Source: DAITAZ01 sp036824045 (GTDB lineage Bacteria > Pseudomonadota > Gammaproteobacteria > Burkholderiales > Rhodocyclaceae). Taken from it: a stretch of DNA of 64,000 nucleotides. This document shows, one piece after another, positions 9,111 through 18,213 of this stretch; the first letter of the stretch is position 1, and each line of letters opens with the position of its first letter. The stretch is taken from assembly GCA_036824045.1 (NCBI GenBank), contig DAITAZ010000002.1, forward strand, positions 114,857 through 178,856. Reading direction: 5' to 3'. The translations under genes and the position numbers were made by a program. Below the pieces are notes generated by a model. It was not told where the DNA came from. It saw only the letters and a program-made list of their open reading frames with translations, and made no database searches.

Positions 9111-10621
9111 CACAGGATCACCACAAACGTCGCCATCACCATCAACATCAGATAGCGGGGCTGCTCCAGCAGGCTCTCCACCAGTGCAAGCGCCCGCAAC
9201 ACCCTTCCTGTTGCCTTGCCCACGGTCCCACCCTGGCTGCCTGTGAGCAGCCGGTCCTCGAAGCGCTGCAACCGCTGCGCGAGGCTGGCCAGCATCCGTC
9301 CCGGCACGCCGGTGGCCGCCCGCTCCGGGTCATCCCCACCAGGCCCGCCCGCTCCAGCGAGTCGGTCCAGCACCTCACCGTCCAGCCTCGCCATGTCGCG
9401 GCCCAGCGCCTGGGTGGGACGCGCCAGCAGGCTGAGCGCCAGATTGTCGAGCCAGAACCGCTGCAGTGCCGCCACGTAAAGCTGGCGGCGCTTCCGCAAC
9501 CACCCGGGCGCGGGAACGTCAGGCGCCGGCATCAGGGCCAGCCAGGAAGGCGCCAGCAGGAACTGGTAGGCCCGCCACACCGCATGCGCCACCAGGTGGA
9601 CAGCAGCCAGATCAAACGCCCCCAGCCCGCAGGCCAGGAACATCAGCCCCGTTTGCCCGAGCGTGCCGTAGAGCAGGCTGGATTTCACGTCGGATTGCGT
9701 GAGGCCCACCAGATAGGCATAGACCGAGGTCGCAAACCCCGCCAGAGCAAGCCCCACCATCAGATCCGGCACCTGCCGCAGGAGCGGCTCCAGCCGGATC
9801 ACCAGGAACACTCCCGCGTGCACCATCACCGAGCCGTAAAACACTGCGGAAGACGGCGTGGGTCCTTCCAGCGCCCGCGCGATCCAGGCCGAGAACGGCA
9901 CCTGAGCAGACTTCACCAGCGCCGCCACCACCAGACCGAAGGCCAGCATGCGCGCCGTGACCGGGTCCGGATGCAACGCCACCACCACCGGCCACTCCAC
10001 CGACTGCAGCCACCACACCGCCAGACCGATGGAGAGCAGAAAGCCACCATCGCCCACCCGATTGCTGAGGAACGCGAAGGTGGCATTCTCGGTGGCGGCC
10101 GGCCGCTCCCGGTTGTAGCCAATCAACAGGTAAGACGCCAGCCCGCACAGCTCCCAGCCCACGAATGCCAGCACCGCGTTGCCGGCCAGGGCCAGCAGCA
10201 GCATTCCGGAAAGGAACAGGCACAAGGTCATGTAGAAGCGATGAAACCCCGTCTCCCGGTGCAGGTAGGCCCGGCAAAAGCGCACAACGAGGCCACCCAG
10301 CACCGCCGTCACCGTGGCCATGCCCAGCGCCGTGCGGTCCAGCAGGAAGGAAACCTCCACATCCAGCCCGGCCGCGGCGAACCAGGTGCCTAGGCTCACC
10401 TGCCGTGGCGCTTCGCCCGCCAGCGCCAGACCATCAAGCACCAGCACCAGCATGAACACCCCCAGCGAAGCGGCACCCGCCACCTGCGCTACCGACCGCT
10501 CGCTCCGCTCCCCCGCCGTCCCGCCGGTGAAGAGCCCGATCCCGATCAGCAGCGCCGCCCCGAAAGGCAGCGCGGGAACCAGCACGGTGAGCCAGCCAGC
10601 CACGACCGCATCAACACTCAT
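9110..10621 (-). CDS. dabB: DabB-like membrane subunit (NuoL family)
   Basis: A 503-residue NuoL-family membrane protein directly downstream of dabA, with an ATGA overlap. NuoL/DabB signatures: the glutamate in FVGWELCGLASYLLIGYN, the lysine in LVKSAQVPFSAWIARALEGPTPSSA, and VHAGVFLVIRLEPLL. It lacks the long lateral helix expected of full-length NuoL, as DabB/MpsA proteins do. In the characterised two-component Dab/Mps systems the NuoL-like subunit carries cation flux that energises DabA. Assignment as DabB rests on position plus family; other subunits of this operon could share the role. Confidence 0.82.
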   Translation of the reverse strand: MSVDAVVAGWLTVLVPALPFGAALLIGIGLFTGGTAGERSERSVAQVAGAASLGVFMLVLVLDGLALAGEAPRQVSLGTWFAAAGLDVEVSFLLDRTALGMATVTAVLGGLVVRFCRAYLHRETGFHRFYMTLCLFLSGMLLLALAGNAVLAFVGWELCGLASYLLIGYNRERPAATENATFAFLSNRVGDGGFLLSIGLAVWWLQSVEWPVVVALHPDPVTARMLAFGLVVAALVKSAQVPFSAWIARALEGPTPSSAVFYGSVMVHAGVFLVIRLEPLLRQVPDLMVGLALAGFATSVYAYLVGLTQSDVKSSLLYGTLGQTGLMFLACGLGAFDLAAVHLVAHAVWRAYQFLLAPSWLALMPAPDVPAPGWLRKRRQLYVAALQRFWLDNLALSLLARPTQALGRDMARLDGEVLDRLAGAGGPGGDDPERAATGVPGRMLASLAQRLQRFEDRLLTGSQGGTVGKATGRVLRALALVESLLEQPRYLMLMVMATFVVIL

Positions 10622-13600
10622 CCCCTGCCCTCCCCGGCTGGCGGCCGCGCCAGCAAAGTCGGCGGCAAGGCCTCCCTCTGGCCCCGGTAGCAGGCCTCCG
10701 AGCTGGCAGCCAACGGCGGCACAGCCTCGCCGCGCCAGGCCACCCAGCCCCGGCCCGGCTCAAAACGGTGGATGGCCGCGCTATCCGGCGCCTTCACCGC
10801 CAGCAGCAGCCAGCCGTTGCCCACCAACTCCTGCACCGGGGGCTGGCGGGCATAAATCGCTTCCACCACCTCCCGGCTTTGCTCCACCACCACCAGCAAC
10901 CGCATGGCCTCGTGGATCTCCACCATCTGCCAGGGCAAACCGGTACGCAAATCCGAGCCCGTCCCCTCCATCACCCCGAACTGCCCCACCAGGTTGTGCG
11001 CGACCTTGGTCCCGCAGCCGAAATGCGCGTTGTTCACCGTGGAAAAGTAGTACTCCAGATTAATCCCGGCCCCAACCGGCCCCACCGCCAGCAGGATGCT
11101 CTCCAGCACCTGGCCGTCCGCGTCCCGGGTCGGGTCATAGGAAACCAGAAATGCCCGGCGATCGAGAAAGGTGCCCCGGCTCATGCTGCGCCGGCCCACC
11201 AGCGCCACGCTGTTGGTGGCGTGGCCCAGTTCCGGCCGGGCCTGGGAAAAATCCCGCCGCCTCACCTGCACATGCCGCAGCGCCTGCTCCGGCTGCCAGT
11301 CCGGGGAAGCCTTGGCAAAGCGCCGGCAGCGTTCCGCCGCGTGCCGGGCGCAGGCCTCGTCCAGTGCGTGCTTCAACTCTGCGCGGTAAGGCTGGAACCG
11401 CTCCGGCACATCCTCCAGGTCGTACCACTCGACCCCGTCGTCGCAGGTGTCGTGCTGGGCGGCGACGAACCAGGTCTCAGCCGGAATCACCACCCCCCGG
11501 GCCGCAAGAAGCGCCCTCACCTCCGGCCGATTGGCCATGGCTGCAAAGGCGCGGGCGTTGGGCCCCCCGTGCCGGCCGGAGCAGGCCCCGCAATCGTAGG
11601 CGGATCGGTGCGGGTTGTTCTGGCTGGTGGAGCCATGGCCCAGCATCAGCACCAGATGACCAAAGCCATCACTGAGGCCCACCGTGCGCAGGAAAGCCTC
11701 CACCCGGTCGGCCTGCTCCGCATCAGTGAAGCCCGCCTGGGGGGCTTGCGGAGAGCGCCCGGCAGCCTCGCTGGCGGCGGTCAGCGCCAGCGTGGTGGCC
11801 GGCGCTGGCGCAAAACGCGCGCCCCAGCGCTCCACGCGCAGGCCATGGGCCCCAGGGGCCAGCACCCTGCCGGCCAGCACCGCCAAGGTTCCGGGCGCAG
11901 TCAGGCCCGCCACGGCAGCCCCCAGCAAAGGGGCACGGCGCGTGTAGCGGTGCAGGCGCTCCCGCCAGCCCTGCCGCCAGCTCTGCCGCTCCCGGTAGCG
12001 CCTGAGGGTCAGGCCGAATTCCCGCGGCTGCTCCTCCACCGCATGGATCGGCCGGACCACCACAGGGCACAGGGATGTCCAGTCCTTGTCGTCCAGGCCC
12101 CGCCACCTCATGGCCACCCCGAAGAAACCCGCAGCGCCGAAAGTTTCGATGCGTGGATCCAGCTCCTCCAGATGGCGGCGGGTGCCCTCTTCTCGGTCAT
12201 CCATGCAAAACACCACCTGGAAGCGGGCCCCCGGCCGCCCTGGGTGACGGCCGTGGTTCGCGGCAAGCAGGCCGAACACCTGCTCGTGGTAATGCCGCTC
12301 GTAGGCCGTGAGCCAGATCAAGCCCCGGGTATCCGCGCCCAAGCGCCCGGCGCAAGCCAGCAAGGTCGCCGGGCCACCGGGCGGCAGGCGCCCGACGGCG
12401 GCGGCGTCCAGCTCGAGGCCACGGGCAAGCTGGTACAGCCTCCAGACGTGGGCATCCGCCGGCCCGGCACCGGGCGCGGCCCGCCAATTCGCATACACCC
12501 CGGACCAGGCCGGGTTCACCTCCGGCCCCTGTACCAGAAGCGCCTCGACGCCCTTGGCCAGCTCTTCCGGGAGCACGCCCTGGTGGTAAGCGAGACGAAC
12601 CGCCAGTTCGCCGGGGTTGAGGCGATCCCGTTCCAGCAGCGCGGCGAAGCGCGCATGCGCACCCAGCACCCGCAGGCTGAGTTCCTCGGCAAAGAGGCGC
12701 TCCAGCACCAGCCGCACCGCCAGAAAATCCACCATCTCCACCCGGGTGCCACCGGGTGTCTCCGGATGACCGTGCCGCCAGAGCACCATGCCGGACCATC
12801 CGGGCAGTTCAAGCATCAAACGCGTGACGTGCGCCTCGCGGGCCTCATCGGGCACGCCCCGCCAGGCCAGCTCCGCCTCCACGCACGCCAGGGCGTCATC
12901 CGGCAGATCCTGCAAGTGGCGCGGCGCATCCGGCATGTCCGCCAGCCCCCAGGCCAGATCCTGCAATCCCGCCTGACGCCAGGCCGCGTAGAGACCAAGC
13001 GCCCGGTCCGGATTGGTCCATGCCACCAGCCCCAGGTCCAGGTGGGCCGCCAGATGCCGCACCAGTACCGGGCGCATGGCTTCGAGCAGGTCTTCCCCCG
13101 TGAGCACCCGCAACAACGCCCTCAGGGTGGTGCCTGCCCGGCTGCACTGCGCGAGCCACTCGGCAAAATCCGGCTCCCCGTCAGCCGGGCCTGGCACCTG
13201 TACAGCACTGGCAGCGCCCTCGCAGGCCGCCCACAGCGCTCCCCTGGCCCCGGCATCCCCATTGGCGTCCCCGGTCTCATCGAAAAGTCTGCCGGTCTGA
13301 CGCAACCATTCCAACCGGGCCGGGGCAGGCGGCTCCAGCGGCCGCACCAGGCTCGCCAGCCACACCTTGCCCTGGGTCAGATGCACGGGTCCGAGGCCCT
13401 CCACCCGCTGGGCGACTTCCTCCCCCAGCACCCGTCGCAGTGCCGCCGCCAGATCCTCCCGGTCGATCCGGCCCGCTGCCAGCAGCGCCCGGAACTGGTC
13501 TTCCGGCAGAAAGCAGGACGCTCCGGTCAGCTCGCGCACCGCCGCGGTGGCCTGGGCGAAGGGCAGATGCTGAAAGCCGTGGAGCGTGTTGTGGTGAACG

Positions 13601-13689
13601 AAATCCCGGATGGGTGCCTGCGCCGGCAGAACATGCTCCAGGTGTTCGATGCAGTGTTCGAGCCAGTCCGGCACTTGGTGCGCGCCCAT
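10618..13689 (-). CDS. dabA: DabA, inorganic-carbon accumulation zinc protein (DUF2309)
   Basis: A 1023-residue DUF2309 protein from the ATG at 13689, two bases after the preceding stop. The N-terminus has the family hallmark IRDFVHHNTLHGFQHLPF. The proposed beta-carbonic-anhydrase-like zinc site is intact: CMDDR at 495-499 (C495, D497, R499), GHGS with H685 and YDCGACSG with C700; the H685-C700 spacing of 15 equals that of the described Halothiobacillus protein (as I recall, H524 and C539). DabA hydrates CO2 vectorially or transports bicarbonate with a NuoL-like partner. It implies autotrophic or anaplerotic CO2 demand; no RuBisCO or carbonic anhydrase gene is in the window. Confidence 0.92.
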   Translation of the reverse strand: MGAHQVPDWLEHCIEHLEHVLPAQAPIRDFVHHNTLHGFQHLPFAQATAAVRELTGASCFLPEDQFRALLAAGRIDREDLAAALRRVLGEEVAQRVEGLGPVHLTQGKVWLASLVRPLEPPAPARLEWLRQTGRLFDETGDANGDAGARGALWAACEGAASAVQVPGPADGEPDFAEWLAQCSRAGTTLRALLRVLTGEDLLEAMRPVLVRHLAAHLDLGLVAWTNPDRALGLYAAWRQAGLQDLAWGLADMPDAPRHLQDLPDDALACVEAELAWRGVPDEAREAHVTRLMLELPGWSGMVLWRHGHPETPGGTRVEMVDFLAVRLVLERLFAEELSLRVLGAHARFAALLERDRLNPGELAVRLAYHQGVLPEELAKGVEALLVQGPEVNPAWSGVYANWRAAPGAGPADAHVWRLYQLARGLELDAAAVGRLPPGGPATLLACAGRLGADTRGLIWLTAYERHYHEQVFGLLAANHGRHPGRPGARFQVVFCMDDREEGTRRHLEELDPRIETFGAAGFFGVAMRWRGLDDKDWTSLCPVVVRPIHAVEEQPREFGLTLRRYRERQSWRQGWRERLHRYTRRAPLLGAAVAGLTAPGTLAVLAGRVLAPGAHGLRVERWGARFAPAPATTLALTAASEAAGRSPQAPQAGFTDAEQADRVEAFLRTVGLSDGFGHLVLMLGHGSTSQNNPHRSAYDCGACSGRHGGPNARAFAAMANRPEVRALLAARGVVIPAETWFVAAQHDTCDDGVEWYDLEDVPERFQPYRAELKHALDEACARHAAERCRRFAKASPDWQPEQALRHVQVRRRDFSQARPELGHATNSVALVGRRSMSRGTFLDRRAFLVSYDPTRDADGQVLESILLAVGPVGAGINLEYYFSTVNNAHFGCGTKVAHNLVGQFGVMEGTGSDLRTGLPWQMVEIHEAMRLLVVVEQSREVVEAIYARQPPVQELVGNGWLLLAVKAPDSAAIHRFEPGRGWVAWRGEAVPPLAASSEACYRGQREALPPTLLARPPAGEGRG

Positions 13690-13691
13690 GT

Positions 13692-15140
13692 TCAGAACAG
13701 CCGGGCCAGTTGATTCACGGTCGCGCCCATCAGGTCCAGCGCCGGATCGGGCCAGAAGCCCAGGCCTACGGTCCCCAGGCTGAGCACTCCGGCAGCGGCC
13801 ATCTCCGGCCAGCGCATGTCGGCCCCTGCCGGCCCGTCCGGCCGCAGCGGCCCCACGCACAATCGCCCCACGACCCGAATGCCGTAGGCGGCGCTGATCA
13901 ACATGCCCAGAAACATGGCTGCCACCCACCCGTTCCAGCGCTGGTAGCCCCCCACCAGGGCATGCAACTCGGCGATGAACCCCGCCGTCCCCGGCAGCCC
14001 CACCGCTGCAACAAAACTCAGGGCGATGAAAAACGCAAACCGGGGCATATCCTGGCGCAGCGCACCGTAATCCGCCAGATCCCGCGTATGGGTCCGTTCA
14101 TAGAGCAGCCCCACCAGCAGGAACAGCGCCCCCGCCACCAGTCCGTGGGCCACCATCTGCATCACCGCCCCCGTCAGCCCCGCCTCGTTCAGCGCGGCAA
14201 TGCCCAGCAGCACCACCCCCATGTGAGAGACAGACGAGTACGCCACCATCGCCTTCAGATCCCGCTGCCGCCACGCCAGCACCCCGCCATACACCATGCT
14301 TGCCAGCGCCAGACAGGCCAACGGGGCTTGCAAGCCCAGCACCGCCCCCGGCAAGGCCTCGGCGGCACGAATCAAGCCATAGGAACCCATCTTCAGCAGC
14401 ACGCCCGAGAGCAGGATCGAAACCGGGCTGGGCGCTTCCACGTGCGCCAGCGGCAGCCAGCCATGCAGCGGGAAGACCGGCATCTTCACGCCGAAACCCA
14501 CGAACAGCCCCAGGAACACCAGAAGCTGCGTTTCCTTCGGCAAACTGCGCGCCCCTTCCGCCATGGCCTCCATGCCGAAACTGTGGCCGGGCGCGGCGTC
14601 GTACATGAACAGCAGCGCCACCAGCATGAACACCGAGCCCCCCATGGTATAGAGCACGAAATTCAGCGCCGCCCGATGCCGGTTCGGCCCGCCCAGCCGG
14701 TCGATGAGGAAGAAGAGCGGGATGAGGGTCAGCTCCCAGAACACATAGAAGAGCGACCAGTCCCGGGCCATGAACACCCCGAGCATGGAAGCCTCCAGCA
14801 ACAGCAGGAGCAGGAAGTAGAGTTTGGCCCCCCGGCGCACCCCGCCGGAAGCCAGCACCGCCACCACCGTCAGCAAGGTGGAGAGCAGCACCATCGGAAA
14901 CGACACGCCGTCGACCCCCAGCGAGAAGCTGGAGCCCACCCGCGGGTTCCACCCCTGGGTCTCATAGAGTTGCACGCCGGGCACCGCGGTGTGGATGTCC
15001 CGGGCCAGCCACAGGGCATAGCCCAGGGTGCCCAGGGCCGCCGCCAGCGCCACGGCACGGATCAGGCCCACCTTGCGCGAAGGCAGGATCGCCACCACCA
15101 GGGCGGACACGACCGGGAGCAGCAGCAGGATCTTGAGCAC
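13692..15140 (-). CDS. NuoM-like proton-channel subunit, first gene of Dab operon
   Basis: A 482-residue membrane protein that keeps all classical NuoM features: VFWELTLIPLFFLI with the TM5 glutamate, GFGVKMPVFPLHGWLPLAHVEAPS, and SGVLLKMGSYGLIR. It starts with GTG at 15140; no strong ribosome site is visible. No other complex I genes (nuoA-K) are near, so it is not part of a nuo operon; it heads the operon with DabA and three more antiporter-like genes. A role as an added proton channel in a Dab complex is inferred. Confidence 0.82.
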   Translation of the reverse strand: MLKILLLLPVVSALVVAILPSRKVGLIRAVALAAALGTLGYALWLARDIHTAVPGVQLYETQGWNPRVGSSFSLGVDGVSFPMVLLSTLLTVVAVLASGGVRRGAKLYFLLLLLLEASMLGVFMARDWSLFYVFWELTLIPLFFLIDRLGGPNRHRAALNFVLYTMGGSVFMLVALLFMYDAAPGHSFGMEAMAEGARSLPKETQLLVFLGLFVGFGVKMPVFPLHGWLPLAHVEAPSPVSILLSGVLLKMGSYGLIRAAEALPGAVLGLQAPLACLALASMVYGGVLAWRQRDLKAMVAYSSVSHMGVVLLGIAALNEAGLTGAVMQMVAHGLVAGALFLLVGLLYERTHTRDLADYGALRQDMPRFAFFIALSFVAAVGLPGTAGFIAELHALVGGYQRWNGWVAAMFLGMLISAAYGIRVVGRLCVGPLRPDGPAGADMRWPEMAAAGVLSLGTVGLGFWPDPALDLMGATVNQLARLF

Positions 15141-15203
15141 GGAATTGGCAGGCTTGCGGCCAGCTCGCCGCGTTCCGCGGGAGCCGAGAGTTGTTATGCC
15201 TGT

Positions 15204-15217
15204 AATTATGAATAATT
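15204..15217. promoter_or_regulatory. AT-rich dyad upstream of the Dab operon
   Basis: AATTAT-GA-ATAATT is a perfect inverted repeat in an otherwise GC-rich 282-bp spacer between the Dab operon and the divergent CBS gene, about 64 bases upstream of the first Dab gene. It could be an operator (for instance of a CbbR/LysR-type regulator) or part of an AT-rich promoter. No regulator gene is adjacent. Confidence 0.3.
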
Positions 15218-15422
15218 TTCACCCGGCCTGCACCTGAACAGCGCCTCCCGGGCAATAAGCACCGCAGCCCCAAACGCCACTGTATTAGGGAAAGTCATTA
15301 CGAAAAATAGACTCTGTCCGACTTGCCCCGGGCAAAGCCAGACAGAACAATAGGGTCACCCGCCGGCTCCGCACCCAAGACGAAGGGCCGCCACCAACAC
15401 GCACAGGAAGAGGACATCCACG

Positions 15423-16022
15423 ATGGAACGCCAGAGCTACAAACCGCTGTCGATGAGAAAAGCCAGTGACGACCTCAGCTACCGGGGCCCCGTGGCCACC
15501 ATACCCGGCCCGGTACGCTCGGACTCCCCCGCCGTGGCGGTGATGACCGACCTCTCCCGCGTGCCCGCCGCCACGGTCGGGATCGACGCCACCGCCCATC
15601 AAGCCACCCAGGCCATGATCTCGCGGGGTGTGCGCATGTTGCTGGTGATGGATGGCGAAGAGCGCATGCTGGGCCTCATCACCGCCTGGGACACCATGGG
15701 TGAAAAGCCCATCCAGCGCATCCGCGAACACGGGGGGCGCCACGCGGACCTCACCGTGGCGGACCTGATGACGCCGCTCTCGCAGGTGGATGTGATCGAC
15801 CTGGACACCGTGCTGCACGCGGAAGTGGGCCATGTGCTCGCCACCCTGCGCGAAGCCGGCCGCCAGCACGCCCTGGTGGTGGTGAAGGACGAACAGACGG
15901 GCCTGGACCAGGTGCGCGGCATCTTCTCCGCCACCCAGATCGCCCGCCAGTTGGGTATCGCCCTGCCCTCCTTCAACGCCGCCCGGACCTTTGCCGAGAT
16001 CGAAGAAGCCCTGGCCCACTGA
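15423..16022 (+). CDS. CBS-domain pair protein
   Basis: A 199-residue soluble protein with two CBS motifs: roughly residues 38-98 (VAVMTDLSRVPAATVGIDATA...GLITAWDTMG) and 112-175 (TVADLMTPLSQVDVIDLDTV...RGIFSATQIARQLG). CBS pairs bind adenine nucleotides and report energy status. No attached enzyme or DNA-binding domain is seen. Its position divergent to the Dab operon suggests, without proof, a link to regulating that transporter; the downstream gene cobA is convergent, so it is a single-gene unit. Confidence 0.85.
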   Translation: MERQSYKPLSMRKASDDLSYRGPVATIPGPVRSDSPAVAVMTDLSRVPAATVGIDATAHQATQAMISRGVRMLLVMDGEERMLGLITAWDTMGEKPIQRIREHGGRHADLTVADLMTPLSQVDVIDLDTVLHAEVGHVLATLREAGRQHALVVVKDEQTGLDQVRGIFSATQIARQLGIALPSFNAARTFAEIEEALAH

Positions 16023-16052
16023 CCCCAGGGCCGCATCCGCCCGGGGTGTCCT

Positions 16053-16826
16053 TCACGCCGCGCCGGGCGCCGCCCCCCGGGCCTGATAGGCCTCGAACCA
16101 CTGCAGTGTGTCCCGCAGCCGCACCACCTCACCGATGATGATCAGGGTGGGCGGCCGCAACCCCGCCTCCGCCGCCGCCGCGGCCAGCCCCGCCAGATCC
16201 GATACCACCACCTGCTGCTCCGGGGTCGTGCCCTGGCGCACGATGGCCGCCGGCGTTGCCGCGGGCAAACCGTGGGCAATCATCTCGCTGCACAGTTGCG
16301 CCAGGCCCAGCATGCCCATGTACACCACAATGGTCTGCCGCGGCCGGGCCAGGCCCGCCCAGTCCAGGTCCATGGTGCCGTCCTTCAGGTGGCCGGTGAC
16401 GAACACGCAACTCTGGGCGTAATCCCGGTGGGTGAGCGGGATGCCCGCGTAGGCAGCCACGCCCAGCGCCGCCGTGATGCCCGGCACCACCTGGAACGCC
16501 ACCCCCTCCGCCGCCAGGGTCTCGATCTCCTCCCCGCCGCGGCCGAACACGAAGGGGTCCCCCCCCTTCAGCCGCAGCACCCGCTGCCCCGCCTTGGCCA
16601 GGCGCACCAGCAGTTCGTTGATCGCCTCCTGCTGCAAGGTGTGGCGGTTGCGCTCCTTGCCCACGTAGATGCGCTCGGTGGATTCCGGAATCATCGCCAT
16701 GATGTCCGGCGACACCAGATGGTCGTAGAGCACCACATCCGCCTGCCGCAACAATCGCGCCGCCCGCAGCGTCAGCAACTCCGGGTCCCCCGGACCCGCG
16801 CCCACCAGATACACCTCACCCGCCAT
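16053..16826 (-). CDS. cobA: Uroporphyrinogen-III C-methyltransferase
   Basis: A 257-residue SAM-dependent methyltransferase that makes precorrin-2, for siroheme, cobalamin or heme d1. Family motifs: [17 protein letters not shown] near the N-terminus, [23 protein letters not shown] and [21 protein letters not shown]. The ATG at 16826 is chosen because the family begins just before the [10 protein letters not shown] strand. It is a stand-alone SUMT without a CysG dehydrogenase domain. Confidence 0.93.
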   Translation of the reverse strand: MAGEVYLVGAGPGDPELLTLRAARLLRQADVVLYDHLVSPDIMAMIPESTERIYVGKERNRHTLQQEAINELLVRLAKAGQRVLRLKGGDPFVFGRGGEEIETLAAEGVAFQVVPGITAALGVAAYAGIPLTHRDYAQSCVFVTGHLKDGTMDLDWAGLARPRQTIVVYMGMLGLAQLCSEMIAHGLPAATPAAIVRQGTTPEQQVVVSDLAGLAAAAAEAGLRPPTLIIIGEVVRLRDTLQWFEAYQARGAAPGAA

Positions 16827-16951
16827 CTTCCACCCGCACTGTTGATCAGGAGCCGCAACCCTACCACGGGGGCGCCCGGCGGCGCACCCGCCGCACCCGT
16901 GGACATTTCGCCCGCTTTCTCCCACCCTTGCACTCTGCCCGCCGGCCCGGA

Positions 16952-18142
16952 ATGCCCACCATGCTCATCGACTTCTTCCTCCACCTCAAGCAAAGCAAGC
17001 TGCCCGTCTCCACCAAGGAGTACCTCACCCTGCTGCAGGGCCTGCAGGCCCGGGTGTGCGGCCACTCGCTGGACGAGTTCTACTACTTTGCCCGCACCTG
17101 CCTGGTGAAAGACGAAGCCCATTACGACAAGTTCGACCGCGCCTTTGGCGAGTACTTCCGCGGTGTCGAAGCCATCCCCGGCTTCGAGAAGGAAATCCCC
17201 GAAGAATGGCTCCAGCTCCTGGCCAAAAAACACCTCACGGCGGAAGAGAAAGCCAAGCTCGAAAAGCTGGGCTGGGACAAGCTGATGGACGAATTCCGGA
17301 AGCGGCTGGAAGAACAGAAAGGCCGCCACGCCGGCGGCAGCAAATGGGTGGGCACCGGCGGCTCATCGCCCTTCGGCAACGGCGGCTACCACCCGGAGGG
17401 CATCCGCGTGGGTGGCGATTCCGCCGGCAACCGCACCGCCATCAAGGTGTGGGAACAGCGGGACTACCGCAACCTGGACGACTCGGTGGAGCTGGGCACC
17501 CGCAACATCAAGGTCGCCCTGCGCCGGCTGCGCCAGTTCGCCCGCGAAGGCGCGGCGGACGAGCTGGACCTGGACGGCACCATCACCGCCACCGCCCGCA
17601 ACGCCGGCTGGCTCGACCTGCTCATGCGCCCCGAGCGGCATAACGCCGTCAAAGTGCTCATGTTCTTCGACGTCGGCGGCTCCATGGACGACCACGTCAA
17701 GGTGTGCGAAGAGCTTTTCTCCGCCTGCCACACCGAATTCAAGCACCTGGAGTACTACTACTTCCACAACTGCGTGTACGACTACGTGTGGAAGAACAGC
17801 TACCGCCGCCACAGCGAGCGCACCCCGGTGATGGACGTCATCCACAAGTACCCGCCGGACTACAAGCTCATCTTCGTCGGCGACGCCACCATGAGCCCCT
17901 ACGAAATCACCTACCCCGGCGGCTCCATCGAATACATGAACGAAGAACCCGGCGCCGTGTGGCTGCGCCGCCTCACCGACGCCTACCCCGCCGCCGCCTG
18001 GCTCAACCCCGAGCCCCAGCGCATCTGGGACTACCGCCAGTCCATCGGCATCGTCCGCGACATCCTCGGCCCCGAACGCATGTTCCCCCTCACCCTCGAA
18101 GGCCTCACCCGCGCCATGCAGATGCTGAGCAAGAAGGTTTGA
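16952..18142 (+). CDS. VWA-domain protein, CoxE/MoxR-partner type
   Basis: A 396-residue soluble protein with a C-terminal von Willebrand A domain. The MIDAS begins at D240-V-G-G-S244 in [26 protein letters not shown] provides a later acidic loop. The N-terminal half ([20 protein letters not shown]...) is the charged region common to this family. Such proteins pair with a MoxR ATPase; the likely partner is at 5000-5851. Two ATGs (16952, 16961) are possible. The first MIDAS serine position is glycine (DxGGS rather than DxSxS), which is common in this family. Confidence 0.82.
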   Translation: MPTMLIDFFLHLKQSKLPVSTKEYLTLLQGLQARVCGHSLDEFYYFARTCLVKDEAHYDKFDRAFGEYFRGVEAIPGFEKEIPEEWLQLLAKKHLTAEEKAKLEKLGWDKLMDEFRKRLEEQKGRHAGGSKWVGTGGSSPFGNGGYHPEGIRVGGDSAGNRTAIKVWEQRDYRNLDDSVELGTRNIKVALRRLRQFAREGAADELDLDGTITATARNAGWLDLLMRPERHNAVKVLMFFDVGGSMDDHVKVCEELFSACHTEFKHLEYYYFHNCVYDYVWKNSYRRHSERTPVMDVIHKYPPDYKLIFVGDATMSPYEITYPGGSIEYMNEEPGAVWLRRLTDAYPAAAWLNPEPQRIWDYRQSIGIVRDILGPERMFPLTLEGLTRAMQMLSKKV

Positions 18143-18155
18143 GCGCTGCGCGCGC

Positions 18156-18212
18156 CGGCCAGAGAAACCAAAGATTCAGAAACCCAGAGATCAGAGAACC
18201 AGAGGCCAGTAT
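18156..18212. repeat. Degenerate purine-rich short repeats
   Basis: Between the stops of the VWA gene and the SEFIR-NACHT gene lies a run of related short units of the form CAGAGAAACC / CAGAAACCCAGAGATCAGAGAACCAGAGG. The units vary in length and sequence, so this is low-complexity or decayed tandem repeat. It lies just past the variable-looking 3' end of the NACHT gene. Confidence 0.4.
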
Positions 18213-18213
18213 T

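Noticed and set aside
10768..13713. Long plus-strand open frame of about 980 codons antisense to dabA
   Set aside because: It is a GC-rich shadow with no family resemblance, rich in H, R, P and Q; dabA on the other strand has the complete DUF2309 motif set.
13440..15215. Plus-strand open frame of 591 codons over the NuoM-like gene
   Set aside because: Histidine/glutamine/arginine-rich shadow; the minus strand has the canonical antiporter motifs.
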